Source of the DNA: Drosophila persimilis
Lineage: Eukaryota; Arthropoda; Insecta; Diptera; Drosophilidae
DNA length: 64,000 bases
Assembly (NCBI RefSeq): GCF_003286085.1
Contig: NW_020825353.1
Span: forward strand, 124,001-188,000
Reading direction: 5' to 3'
The translations under genes and the position numbers were made by a program. The notes under the pieces were generated by a model, which had not been told where the DNA came from, searched no databases, and saw only the letters and a list, made by a program, of their open reading frames with translations. Shown one piece after another: positions 42,301 to 55,800 of this stretch. Every line of letters begins with the position of its first letter. The stretch's first letter is position 1.

Positions 42301-44637
42301 GCCCTGGTTTTTGTTCTTCTTTAAGATTTGGTTTTTATTCTTTTACTCTTTTATTCTTTTATTTTTTATTTGCTCGTGATCGCGCCCTGTCGGCCCGGCT
42401 CTTTATGCTTCAACATCGTTTAACTTTTACTTAATGCCAATCAACCTCAAATTCTAAGCGTTCTTTTTAGTTTTTCTCTACAGCGTAAATGTTATTGGTA
42501 GCTCTCCTAGTGGTAGAATAGCGTAGCTCCTTCCCTTTGTAGTTTCATAATTCGTTTACCATTTTTTGGGGCTCTGGGTTGGGGTTGGAGTTGGGACTGG
42601 GATTGGGGCTGGTGTTGTGATTCGGAATCGGGGATTGGCTTGGGATCGGGCTGGTTAGTAAGGGTGTGGTGTGGTGTGGTGTGGTGTGAGGGATATACAT
42701 AATCTTACTAAGTTTGTGAAGGGAAATACAATTTTGCAGCTGGTTTTTTCTGGTGTTGATTTAACATTTAACAAACATTCAAAAATTGTGCAGTGTGCAG
42801 TTTAAGTTGTACTAATAACAGGGATATCTCGGCAGTGCTGTCAAGTCGATCGGATGATCGCTCAAAGAGGGGCACAGAATGTATGGATGCTTTATAAGTT
42901 TCCTTCAATCTCATCCATTCTTTTCGATCAACTCTACAACACTGCAGGAATATTGTTTGATATTTTGGATAAATTTCAAAATTTTTTTGTATGCGCTTCT
43001 CTGGCTAAGTTTTTCGAGTGGGTGTCAGTGTGCTGTGTTCGTGTGAGTTTGTGTGTGTGTGTGGTTATGGGCGTGGCCTCTGCTTGTGGGTATCTTGTCT
43101 TGAATATATTTACTTTTGTTAATTTTTACATGACTTGCGATTTAGCTTTAAGATTATCTTTAATTTTTACAAATTATCTTTTGCTTAGGTGGGCTCTTAT
43201 TTGTTTGTTCTTGAGTGTTTTGTGGCTGTGAATTATATATTGCTGCTTGAATTCTATAAAAAATTTGGCAATATGCATGCGTATGCGTATGTGTGTTCAG
43301 TGTGTGTGTGAATACTAGTGCTTATGTGTGTGTTCAGTGTGTGTGTCTGCTGGTGTCCGTGAGAGTGTAACAAAAGCTTTTTTGTGGCTTATTCTTTTTA
43401 CATTTACAGTGTCTTCGGCTGTTTTTCATTTCCTAATTTGTTTCTCTGCATCGTCTTCTTTTTGCTTACTGCTTAGTGGATTCTTTAGATACGTTAATTG
43501 TTATTATTTTTGGTTTTCTTTTTAACATTTGTAAGCTCTTGGTTTTCTTAATGTATGCCATATTTTGCTGTTGCATTCTCTTCTGGGGGCTGTTCTGTTT
43601 TGTCTGTAGGTTTCCCTTCGAACAACTTCTCCTACAGTAATATCGTGGAAATAAACTCTTTTCTGCCAGTTTATCAGTTTAAACATAATGCCCGTAATGT
43701 CTAACCATTTAAACTACTTTGCTCGATTGTTAATCAATAGTAATAATAATCATACAATAATATGTTTACACAGATTTACACATTTCGACTAGCGCGTGGT
43801 ACGTGGTACGTGGTTCGAGAGAGTTTCGTCTTAGGATTTCTAGGTTATGTTCTGCTCGGTTCTGGTTAGGTTCTTGACTGGTTAATCTAGTTTGGGGATC
43901 GGTTGGTTTTTTTTGTTGATTTCTACTTGCTGCCTCGGGGGTGGGGGCAGGCCATATAATTGTTTTGGGGACTTAAATAGGAGGCTAGTGGAGTGAGTGG
44001 AGAAAGCAAGGGAGATGCTCTGGGCTTTTATCGGTATTTTTTTGTATATTTGATTTTTTTCTGTCTTTTTTCTTTGGCAGTGTTGAAATTTTACTTTTGA
44101 TATTTGTTAAAATAAAAAATAAAATAATATAAAAAACAATTATATGGAATATTCAAAGGTTGGATTTACTCAAAAGTTTTCAACCCAAAATGTTGGTCTT
44201 CATTCGGGATATTTTTTGTATTTTTTTTTTAGAGCATCTCTTTAGCTACAAAAAAACAACACGACATGGAAATTCTCTATGGGAATAGCTGGGGAAGGTG
44301 GGACTGGTGGTGTTGTGACTGGGGCTGGGTGAGAGGCTCATTGCAACAACATTTAATTAAAAATGTATTCTATATTCCACATATACGTTTACAGCATTTT
44401 CCAGGGGATAAAAGTATACACATGTACGTAACCAAATTTGTATCTCTTGTCAAGCGCGTTTTGTTCAGTGTAGTAGGAGGCGTGCATGAGGGGCGGGGGG
44501 AGAGACTCTGTTCTGTTTGGGTCGGAATTAGTTAGCACAATTAAACTGTTGACTGGTTGAATTGCTGTTCTTTAGTTTGAAATAATGTTCCCAAAAACTT
44601 GTTGCTCCAATTGCATTTTTCAGTTTCGACTTTTTTT
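39376..44637 (-). other. dysc: Probable long 3'UTR of dysc
   Basis: A 5.2-kb AT-rich block on the minus side of the dysc C-terminal frame, free of long open frames. It is rich in A-runs on the minus strand and in (ta)n, (ca)n and (tg)n repeats (40265-40320, 41081-41106, 42664-42688). TTTATT at about 39380 could be the distal minus-strand poly(A) signal, only about 150 bp from the TTC36-like gene. Neuronal Drosophila genes often have such extended UTRs. Extent is inferred. Confidence 0.45.
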
Positions 44638-45441
44638 TTACTGGTAAACGGAATTATTATGAGATTTGTAGCTGTTGCTGCTGCTGCTGTAGCGCTGATG
44701 CTGCTGCTGCTGTTGTTGTTGCTGTTGCTGCTGCTGTGATGATTGCTGATGGGAATGATGGGGGTTGTGGTGGTGGTGCTGCTGCTGCTGTAGGTCGTGG
44801 TGGTCACGATGGCGGTGTTCGTGGAGGTGTTGTTCGTGTCCTTGGTATTCACGCTCACGTTGCTCGCGCAGTTCACGCTGATCGCGAAGCTGTCGACGTT
44901 GTTGGTGTTGCTTCTGCTCGCGTGTGGGCGTTGCATGCTGCTGCTCTCGCTGCTGCTCTCGCTGCTGCTCTCGCTGCTGTTCTCGCTGCTGTTCTCGCTG
45001 CTGCTCGCGCTGCTGTTCCCGTGTTGGTGTTGCCTCACGCGAAGCTTTCGTTGGTGTGTTGGTGTTCAGTTGTTGGTGAGTTTTGGCCGCAGTTGTTGCT
45101 GCCGTTGGTGGCTGTGTGGTTTGTGTGGTCTTTGTTGTCTGTGTCGTTTGTGTCGTCTGAGTCGTTTGTGTTGTGTTTGTGGTGGGAGGAGTGTTGGGAT
45201 GATACTGATGGGGATGCTGATGATTGTTGAGCGCAGTCTGACTGCCGTACAGGCTGTTGCTGTTGTTGCTGCTGATGTTGTTGTGTAGCTCATGAGGCAG
45301 TGGCGGTGGATTCTTGGCTCTTGTTAGCGGTATTGGTGTTGGCATTGGTTTTGGCGTCTCCGTTAAATCGATGCCCCATTCGTAGAGGAACTCGAGTTTT
45401 TGTCGTTCCAATGGGTCACTGGCCGGCAGGGCAAGCAAATG
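44638..45441 (-). CDS. dysc: In-frame extension after the dysc PDZ3 stop (268 codons)
   Basis: Directly after the TAA at 45442-45444 the same frame runs open to a stop at 44638. It starts SDPLERQKLEFLYEWGIDLT, then PTPIPLTR and NPPPLPHELHN, which read as real protein. It continues with Asn/Thr-rich DNA-like repeats, seven tandem REQQ units, a Gln/Arg/His-rich block, a Gln run of about 12 and a Ser-rich tail ending HNNSVYQ. A good acceptor (pyrimidine tract then ggccag) precedes SDPLERQ at about 45426, but its phase (2) does not fit the phase-0 donors I see. So either readthrough or an unseen alternative exon brings it into the protein. Confidence 0.6.
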   Translation of the reverse strand, partial: HLLALPASDPLERQKLEFLYEWGIDLTETPKPMPTPIPLTRAKNPPPLPHELHNNISSNNSNSLYGSQTALNNHQHPHQYHPNTPPTTNTTQTTQTTQTTQTTKTTQTTQPPTAATTAAKTHQQLNTNTPTKASREATPTREQQREQQREQQREQQREQQREQQREQQHATPTREQKQHQQRRQLRDQRELREQREREYQGHEQHLHEHRHRDHHDLQQQQHHHHNPHHSHQQSSQQQQQQQQQQQQHQRYSSSSNSYKSHNNSVYQ

Positions 45442-45996
45442 TTAGGCTTCTAAAAATATCAACGCTGTTGGCTTCGGTTCCAAATTTGATTTCTTTGCTT
45501 CGACAACTAAGAAGGTTATTTCAGCCTTTTCACGATTAGCAAAGCACTCGGCTATCAGTCGAGCAACCTCCTGGAATATCATCAAGCAATGTTACCCAAT
45601 TCGAGAACTTGAAGTGAACTGTTTTAAATATATCTTACCTGATGATGTAGACCCTCAACCTTTGTTCCATCTACCTCCAGTATCAGTTGCCCGACCTCCA
45701 GGCCGCCCGCTTCAAATGCTGCACCGTTTTCCTGTCACAAGATCGATTGGCCATGGATTCATATATATTTTGGAAGGGGTGAATCGGTATGTTATACTCA
45801 CATGGATATTGATTATCCTAGGGAGCGGGTGTTTTGTATTAGCACCACCTTCGATAGCAATACCTAAAATTGGTTTGGTTTTCTTAACTGTAATGTGTAA
45901 GTTGCCTCTATGATCAGGTACGACGTTTGGATTGTGTTCATGTGTTTGTTCAGTCGTTGAACCACCATTCTGCTCAGCGGACAGACGCTGCATGGA
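45442..45996 (-). CDS. dysc: dysc PDZ3 exons and stop
   Basis: Three exons: 45802-45996, 45639-45731 and 45442-45570. GNLHITVKKTKPILGIAIEG holds the PDZ3 binding loop. NGAAFEAGGLEVGQLILEVD and VARLIAECFANREKAEITFL complete the fold, and the frame stops at TAA after ALIFLEA. Confidence 0.9.
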
Positions 45997-48295
45997 CTGC
46001 AAAAGAGACAAAAGTCACACAAAAGGCAATTCAAATTGCATTAATATAGATATCTTATATATGTACATGTGTATATCGAGGATTTATCATTTGAGTAGCT
46101 CTATATTGGTGGCTGGAAAAAGGAAACCAAGGCTATGGTGACCAACTTGAACTACTGCTTAGATTATCTAGGAACTCTAGTTCAAATCGTGTCTGGATCT
46201 TAAGAAAAGTAGAAGCTAGCTAAAGTAGATTTTGTGTGGGAATCGCAAGCAAAGAGATACATATGTAAGTATTTTCTGGAATGTTTGGTATACTGTTTGG
46301 TATTTTGTGTAGGACAAACAAAAGGTAACGGTTCAATTCAAGCTAAGTTTGAGGCCAATTCAAGTTTACAAAGATTACTAGTTTAATATTATATAATTAA
46401 ATGGCATAATTGTAGTTTCTTTTTGAGAAAGGTAAAGTAAAGAGAGAGAGAGAGATAGAGAGAGAGAAAAAGGAGAGATTTTTGTGTGTGTTTTGTTTTG
46501 GAATGAGTCATGAAATGCTTGAGGCGATCAAATTGTATTCAATTTAGCTGGTGTGGGGGAGGAGAGCAGAAAATACTGACAAAAATACTGAAAATACGGA
46601 AAATACTGAAAATACCGAAAATACTGATAATATTGTACTTGGAGAATTGGAGGAGAATTTTTAGGAACCGCATTTCAGTTTTGTTTTCTGATTCATTTTT
46701 AGTTTTTGTTTGTAGTAGTAGTTGGCATTCATGTGCTTTCGTATAACTGGTATTTATTTCGTTAGATAGTATCTGGTATTTTAGTGTGCTTGCACTAGAG
46801 TTGTAGCTGTTGTTGTAGCACTCACCTGATGCCTTCGTACACCTTTATCGCCCAGCAATGTGCCGCCTTCTTCCTTCATATCGAAACTCCTTGAGAGTTT
46901 TGTGGCCAACTCCTAATTTTTTTTTTTTTTTTTTATTTTGCATTTGCAATTTTTCAGATAAGGCCACATTTTTCATTGACAAAGATTTGTTGTTTTTTTG
47001 TTGCACAGTGAGCAAATTGATCAGATTGTTTGATTGATTTTTGGTTGTACAATAAATTGGTTGAATGTAAAATGAAAATAGTAGAAATATTTTGCATAAG
47101 AATTGGTTGTAGTTGGTTTGTAGAAGAGATAATTATTTGCTTTATGTGTTATGTGGCTAGACATACATATTTATATATGAAGTTCTTGATTTTGCCTTTT
47201 TTCAAATTGTTTGCTATGTGTTTTGCTTCTCGTTCACTTGCAAACATACAGATAGAAACTTAATTGAATAAAGTATGACATTTCACTGTACGGCAGGACA
47301 GAGTAAAGTTGAGTAGTGGTTCAGGTCGGGAGGAGGATGTTGTGTTTGTGGTAGGACAGAGCACTGGGGACAGAGTACAGAGTACTATATATGCCAAAGC
47401 GTGCCTTGGAGAGAGAAAAAGTTGGAGTTGTGTATCGATTGGCATTCAAAGTGGATTGAGCTGAGCTGATTTGCCTTCCACTGACGAGCTTTGATTTCTG
47501 CATTCGATTTGTCTTTCCCTTTTTTTCTTTTTCCTTTATTTTTATTTGGAACCTTTTACGATATTGGATTAGTCTTTTGACAGAAGCATGGCTTTAGTTT
47601 TCGTATGCAGAGTTGCTAGAGAATGAAATGTATGAAAAATCATGTGGATAAATATCCGAATATTCACCCTTTTGGGCATTTGGACAGGGAAAGAAGAATG
47701 GTAAACTCTTTCCAATTTCATTGATGTGATACCTAAATTCACATACATAAAGAGCTGGTCCAGAATCCAGAGTCCGGAGGACTCCAGACAAGGTATACTT
47801 GGAGAGAGAGAGAGAGTTTCTCTTCGGAAATCAATTTAAAAGAACAATCGTTCGTACGTCACGTGACACCAAAATCTCGGGACTCGGGATTAGGTTCTTC
47901 TGAAAATTGGGTCTCTGGTGCAAGTTATGAGTATGCGAGAGTGCTGCTGTTCGTGTGTCCAAGGATCTGTTTTTGTTTATGTTTATGTTTGTGTTTCTGT
48001 CTGCGGATACGACTGTGTGTGTGTGTGTGTGTGGGTGGGTGTGTGTTTGTGTTTTGGTGCACTTTAAGGCTTGGCAGCTATACAATTGTGTATTGATAAG
48101 TACTTGATACAAAAACGACTTGCAAAATTGGCAGCTAAGACACTTAGATTTTGATGGCTACACTAATTGGGCTAAGAGTTTCCATTGGTGGGAGCAAAGC
48201 GCTAACTAAAGCTTCAAGAACTTTCAACTTACATACGAATATTTGGCAGTATGTTACAGGTCTAGGAATTTGCTAACTACAACTAGGAAAGAGTG

Positions 48296-48330
<35 letters not shown>

Positions 48331-49860
48331 GTGTATGTGTTGTGTGTGTGTGTGTGTGTGGGGCAGCAGCAGCTAAAAGTAAGGCCAAAACAAATGGGGG
48401 AGTTGTTGTACACTAATTACAGGGCAAAGGAAAAAAAAATTACCGAAAGAATACTACGGAAAACATTATGTGTGAAGGGTGATTCGGTGGACCAAGACCA
48501 AGACCAAGACCAAGACTCGGAGGATTGATCTCGATTTGATTTGATTCGATATCGGTGTACGACTTGGCGTGTGTTTTTAGAAATCAGGGTGACTCATGCG
48601 TAAATGTGCAAATGTATTTTTCAAGCTTTTTTTTCTGGTTTATTAATTTGACATTTCGTTTTTCCGGTTTGGGTTTTCGGTTATTGGTTTTCGGCCATTT
48701 AAATTGCATTTGTGGACTCTTGGCTTCGATTTAGTTTCGTGTCTAGTTTAGCTTTTTGGTTTTTAGGTACTTACATTGACAGTTATGTATATCATGTACT
48801 TTACAAAGAGACTAAGGAACTCTAGATGAAAGATTTGTAGAGTGCATCACGATTGGTATCAAATTAAAGATGGAACAAATGGAAAATAATACGTACATAC
48901 ATATTGGAGTGGAGTGGAGTGGAGTGGATTGACTGACTGACTGTCTGATGGTGGGTGGTGGGTGGTTAGGTGGGGCAAGCAAAACTTCGATTTTAATTTT
49001 TTTTAGTGAGAGAACACAAAACGGAAACACAATTCCTACGAATACAACACAAAATTCTGGAAATGCAGTTTAATTTAAATTGTAATTTTTTAGTAGTACT
49101 TTTTTATTGCACTTGTTTTTGTTGTGGTGGTGGTTGTTGCAATGCACATACAAAACAGTTAGGTTTGGTTGGTTAGTTAGTTAGTTAGTTAGTTTAAAGA
49201 GAGAGACAGTGACAGAGTTACAGAATAGAGATAGATTTAGAGAGTTAGAGAGAGAGAGAGAGAGCGAGTAGGTGAGAGAGTGATAGCAACAATCTAAGTT
49301 CAGGCTAAATTGAATGCAACGAGAAGATGCAGATCGAAAAACAAAATGCAGACTGTGAGAGAACATTTGGCAGACACATTTTCCACTCAAGTTTCGAGCA
49401 CAATTTTCAGTTTTGTGGTTGCTGGTGTTTGCTATTTTTTTTTTTATTTATGATTAGGTTTGTTTTGTTTTGTTTGGTTTTTTGTGGTGGTTTTCGTTTA
49501 ACAGTTAACGAAAAATACATTGGCACTTACTAGAGGTCGTCCCCAATACCATGATTTGACACGTTGTGTTAAACCACCCAAATGTGAACGTAGTCCATCT
49601 AAGTAGCCGCCCTGAAATGCACACAAATGAACAAACGAGAACAATTTCGGGGGAGTACGGGGCAAACAAAGAAACGAATCCAACTCAAGAAACACAGGAA
49701 AAACAAGATCTGGTGGGGTCTATGGATCTGATGGACGGAAACGAAAAGTGAGAGTGCCGCGTGAAATGAGAGGCTCTAGGGGAAATTATGAAACGAAAAA
49801 TCAGTGTGTTCTAAGTATACGAGTACGAGTACAACTCAAAAGTAAGACAGAGAGACAGAT

Positions 49861-49891
<31 letters not shown>

Positions 49892-52800
49892 AGGATTTTG
49901 TGGGTCTTTGTGGGGTTCCTAGTGGGTTGTTACAGATTGTATGTTCAATAGCTATCTATTCAAGCTACATTCCAATTGTTTACTGGATACACGCGATGAT
50001 AAAAGTACATAACTCTACGGGCTATTAAGAGTGGTCTTTTTAGTTGGTTTTACCGAATGGTTTCATAAGTTTTACTATAGAAATGTTAACTCCTAAATAT
50101 ATTGTATATTCAAGAAATGTTATCATATATTTAGATGGTCGGTTATATAGAATTATGTAGTTTTGTTTTACATCTACCAAAAATGGATTGCTACTCCAGG
50201 AATATATATTATTCTATCCCTTTGTGTCATGTTGTTTCCAATGGGTGCTACTCGAGGGTCTATCTTTACGTACTAAAGCTCAAATATAGTACCTAACTAA
50301 AGGAATAGGTTTTCTATATTTTAAATGGATTTTAAATTCATTATATATACTATTTCCGTTGAGTTATAAATGTGTTTTTCTTATATGCGAATCTTTTTAT
50401 TGTACTCTGCAACATTTCAGTGTAGCTGGCAATAAATGTTCCTATGCCATGCTGCATACTTTCAGGCAACATGTCACACTCATGTAGAATTCATGTAGAA
50501 TTGCCAATCCTGATCTGCATCGTAAGCCGAATAATCCGCTGGCCTAACTTGTTGTATATTTCGTATGTATGTATGTTTATCTCAATTTTGTCCCCAATCT
50601 AATCTCATTTTCAAAGGCTGTATTTTCACTGGAATCACTCCATCCAGCTATTGCATCTGTTAGGTATCCAGCATACCCTTCCTTTTGGAACCAATCACAA
50701 TCTCAATGTCTGTACTCCTTGGACTAGATGATGATTGGATTGGGTTTGGCCTTGGCTTAGCCTGGATGGGATCACATAGCTATTCGATGAGTGTCTATGG
50801 CACGTACACGTACAGTGTTAAACAGTGATCGACACCAATACAACAACGTTTTTCCACACACTGGTGCCTGGGATAAAATCTCGTTCGGTAGTCACTGCCT
50901 GGACTGAGATTATTCCTTCTGCAAGTACTAAAACGCGTGTGCACACGCGTTAATTTGCTAATTAGCTTTGACTGCGGCTGTCAAAACTGTGTGCGGTAAT
51001 CTCCTCAAAAGCTTCATGTGGCACGTAACCATCCCCCAGAGGCCACCCCTCATCGGCCCACTTGCATTTGGAAATTATGCACACGCTACAGCCAGCAACG
51101 AAATTAGTTGGAGTCAAAACTTGGCTCAAAACGAGTAGCAGCGGGCTTAGAGTATTTACAAGAGTTTTCTGTTCGTTTTTTTTCTTTTTTTTTTTGTTTT
51201 TTTGGTTAGCTACAATTGCTTCCTTATTGGGGTTTTCTTTTGTTATGTTATGTTATGTTATGGTTTGTAGGTGTCTTTGTGTGTGTATGTGTATGCTTTG
51301 GGTTTTGTTTTGTGTGTGTGTGTGTGTGTGTTTGTGTGGAAAAGATAGTTTCGAAAAAGTGCTTAAAGTGTAACAAACGACGAATTCAGCGAGCAGCCAA
51401 CGAACGCCAATTGCTTACCTGTTCCTGTTTCCCAATCATCCAGCCGTACCGATTCGATCCGATTCGATTGCGCATACGCAGCGTATGACCAGGGGAGCAA
51501 TGTAGAGTAAGAGAGAGAGAGAAGAAGAAATTCCAGAAGAGACAAATTAATTATCACATCGTCACATTAAATGAACATCATCTCTTTTCAATGCCAAATG
51601 CAAACGCCTCTCCGGCCATCAGACAAAGTTTTCTGTTTGCGTCATGCCAGAGCAAAGCAAAAACCAAACAAAAGACCAGAAAAAACAAAAACGGAATAAA
51701 CGGAAAACACGGAAAATGGAAAACAGCAGCACAGCTGCAGTGGCCGTCAGCTGCAGTTACACAGTATCCCGCAGATACAGAGATACATTTTACAAGCACT
51801 TACGAGTATCTGTCACCCCAGTGCTGACCGTTGCGTAAAGCTTACAATTCCATACTTCACAGCTAGTAAATCTTAGATATAATTGCAGTACAGTATAATT
51901 TTTAGCCATAAATATTGGCAATCTTTGTGTATCAAGTGGCTTTGTTGTCGTCGCTGTGGGTAATTTCTTACATTACTAGGCCATAAAAAAACTAACTTGG
52001 AAAACGCTCGTTCAGTGGCCCGACCGACATCAAAGAAAGCAAAACCCAACCAACGCCACAAAAAACCAAACAAAACACAAGATGAAATGGGAGTTTTCCC
52101 TGAAGACAACCAGTGGATACTCTTTGAAGTTCAAGGAATACCTACTCTTAGATACTTATTTACCTGAAAAGATACTGATCCAAAACTTAGACTAGGCTTC
52201 ACTCGACCATTCCCTGTATCCGTTGTGGGATTCTTACAACATCCCAATACCTTTTGCCTTTTCGTAGGCAAACCCAACGCGAACTCTGTACAACTCTCTC
52301 TGAGATAGAGCAGCAATGCCGCCGCTGCTTCTGTTGTCGCTGTCTGCTGTGGCTGTGGCTGTGACTGGCTTTTGGCAGCAGCAGCAGCAACAGCAACCAC
52401 TCCAGCCACAGCTCCAGCTCCAGCTCCAGCTCCAGCCACAGCTCTACCTTCAGCAAAGTCTGCAGTTTCAGTCGCGCGTCGTCGCTCCAAGCGTGAGGTT
52501 CGAGCCCAGAGAAGAATACCGAGCTTAGTAGATCGAAAAGCGGACCGAAGCTAACCAGCAAACAAAGTGCGTATTACGAGGTTTCAATTGAACACACACA
52601 AACAAGTTGACAAATCTCGCGTTTCGTTACATTTCGCGCTCTGTTTGCGGCCAAATTGTTGCATAAATACGAGTAATGCCAGCAGAAGTCGTCCCTGATT
52701 TGCCCCCTTCAGATACGATACGATGCGATACGGTGCCCTGTCCTCCGCTTCCCTGCCTTGCCATGGGTTATATCATCATCGGCCGTCTGTTTGGGGTACT

Positions 52801-55800
52801 GGAACTGTGGCAACAACAATTGCTGCAGAGCCCCACATGTCGGACATGTGTCGGCAGCTTTATTTCTTTGCATTTTGCATTCAATTAACTTGTGTTTCTC
52901 ACCTTTTTGTTTTTGTTTTTGTTTTTGGCTGCGCTAATTTCCTTGCTTGCTGTTTTATGTTTTTAATTGCCCAAGAAGAGCCGGAGCCGGAGATGGAGAC
53001 GGAGTCGGAGTCGGAGCCGGAGTCGAGTTTCAGTTGATTTGTTGACTGACTGACTGACTGACTTCTCTTTGTCTGGTCTGGTCTGTTCTGGCCCGGTCTG
53101 GTCTGATCTGTCTTTCTTTTTCGTAATTAAGTTGCTGACGGAAATGGGGGGTTCTAAGTGGCAGGGCAGCTGAATAGTTGCTAAACATTCCGACCCAGAA
53201 AGGCCATTGGCCATTGGCCATTGGATAGCCAGCGGAAAGGAAGGAAAGCCGAAGGCTCGAAAGAAAACTACATAAAAGTACAGTTTTAATGGACAATGAA
53301 GGGAATTGAAAGCCGTAAAAGTAATTGCCATTGGAAAGACATCAAATGGAACTGAAATTTCCGTAAATATTTACAACCTGAACCCAAACAGCTTCCAATT
53401 AACCAACCTGACCTAATTCTCATCAGATCCAATCTGATCGGCATAGTCTTGGCCATATTGATCAATTATATTCGTCCAGCCAGTCAGCTGTCAGCTTATT
53501 ATTTGTGGGTCAACGAGCGCTGGCCCGAAATGTGAACAAAATTATTCATAGACACACTGTCACAACACAAAGCCCGGCCAACACCGACATCTCAGAGATC
53601 TGACTTCATCACAGCCAGAGCCAAAGCCACAGCCAGAGCCATAGCCATAGCCATAGCCAGAGCTACAGTCAGAGTCACAACAATAGTGTGAATTAGAGAA
53701 CAAATTAAATGCTCACCTTTTGTTTGACTTTGGAAAAGTTTAAAAAGGTTCAGACGAGCACAGAACCCAGGGAAAAAGTTTCACCAGAACCAAAAGGAAC
53801 AACTCCAAGTCCAACTCCAACCCCAACTGCGACTCCAGCTCCAAACTCGAACTCTGAAACCGGGAAGCACAACTTTCACAAACAAAAAGACTGAAACGAG
53901 TACAACAAAGAAAGAGAATTTTCCGAAGAATAAAGAAAAGAAAACTTCCAGTCAATTGTCTGCTGCCAGCCCATTTAACTGTATTTTTCCCTACGCACTT
54001 CATCTTTGTACCATTTTGTTCCCCTCGAAATTCCTCAAATTTTTCAATCAGTTTTCTTTTTTCTTTTTTTTTTGCTGTAAGCTGCTCGGGCGACCGTTTC
54101 AAAATCAATCAAATTTATGACTTTGCAAAGTTTTGCAGTCAAGTTTTTGTCTCGTTGCTGGCTGGCTCTAGCCATCGCTGAATTTTGTGTAACTTGAATC
54201 GAAAAGCTGGCAATCATCATTCATGGCACATGCCATTGACCTCGTTGCGTGGCAGTTGGGGGATTGCGGTGGGATCACGGGGGCAACACTCTGTCATTAG
54301 ATACGCATTCAAGCGGTGAGGGGAGGAGATTTGCAGACTGGTCCACCACATCGATGCCGCTCGTTGCCCAATGTATTTCGATCCCAAAAGCGGGATTTCA
54401 TTAATGCTACTACAAGGTCGAACAAATTAAATACAAAATCAATGAAATTCCCATCAACATTTTACATTTACAAATTGTCATCAGAAAAACACAGCGAATG
54501 GGGCAGAAACTCGAACCAGCAACACACACACACAGTGCAAATATCCATCAATCAATCAATCAATCATTTTTTGCGTAAATTAATTTCAATAACAAATAAA
54601 TACGATATCCATGCGATACTTTCCCATAAAAGGCTTTGGACTTTGTCGTTCCATGGGTGATTCTGTTGCTGCCCAAAACCCAAAACTTCTTTCGTCTAGA
54701 CTCTGGAGTGAGAGACCCCCACTGGGGCCCCCCATCACAGATCACAGATCACAGATCACAGGTTGCAGATAATTAATGATGTCAAGAGATGACAAGCCAA
54801 AGAGTGTTCGTCATAACGGTTAACCAACTTTAAAGAACAGGCCCCTCTGCTGTGCTCTTTAGCCACAATTAGGGCTCTCCCTATCGATGGTATCGGAGGG
54901 GGGAGGGCGGTAAAGTCTAACAACAAACAAGTCTTCCATCGGCGAGTCTTCAATCTCCATCTCATAATTACATTTTACACTCATTGAATTTGTGGACCGA
55001 CCGGATTTCGGTTTGTCTTTCGTTTCTTTGCTACGCATCCAAATGCTTTATTTACATTATAAACAACTTTTTCTATCTCCCCCTCTGCCTGCCCCCCCTC
55101 TCTCTCTCTCTATCTCCATCCCTTTCTGGTGGCAACAATTTACTTTCCATTTATGTTTGCTCTTGACAAAGTTTTGTACCTTATTTAGTACATTTCTCTA
55201 ATGACCCACTTTGAGTTTTTGGTCTCGTCTGCTCTCCCTGCCTCTCTCTCTCTCTGTCTCTCTCCCTGTCTCTCTTTCTTTGCCCCCAACTTACTCTGTA
55301 ATTTCGAAACAAGAAAGAAAATCTTGTTGCGTGGACCGAAGCTGGTGGATACCCTTTGAAGATGGACAGAACCTACGGCAGCTGGCTTCGATATCTATAC
55401 ATGTAGAACTGTCTATCTTCGACCGATAACCTCTAAAGAAGCTATATGATATTGCGATCTTGTGGGGATTCATCTGATCAGAAATCGTAGTACCCTGCCC
55501 CCAATCAAGGGTATACAAAGTGAGTGTCCCATAAGCCAGACCAGACCAAGAGACAAACACAAGACACAGTAAACAGCTACAACAAAAAGTTGTTTGTCAG
55601 TTGTAGTTGAAATCAAACTGGTTACTCGATGCTGCCTGTCCGCCGGTCCGTGTCTGGACCCGTTCATCGGCCATCGTTCATCGGCTTTGGTCAAGCCGGG
55701 CCCAAATGGTGTCAGCTGTGTAAACAGGGCTAAGCAAGCGGATCGCCAGCAGTTTAGCTCCTCATTTGGCCCCTTCTTTGCCTGTTTCCCCCATTTCCCC

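Noticed and set aside
44736..45288. Two + strand ORFs of about 164 aa
   Set aside because: Antisense of the REQQ and polyGln region of dysc.
48775..48819. 45-nt phase-0 exon candidate in dysc (FLSLFVKYMIYITVN)
   Set aside because: Weak acceptor and an odd hydrophobic product between soluble linkers; needs transcript support.
52316..52528. 70-aa + ORF resembling a signal peptide plus polyGln
   Set aside because: The hydrophobic part comes from ctg/gct triplets and the rest from cag and ctccag tandems; no promoter or poly(A) context.
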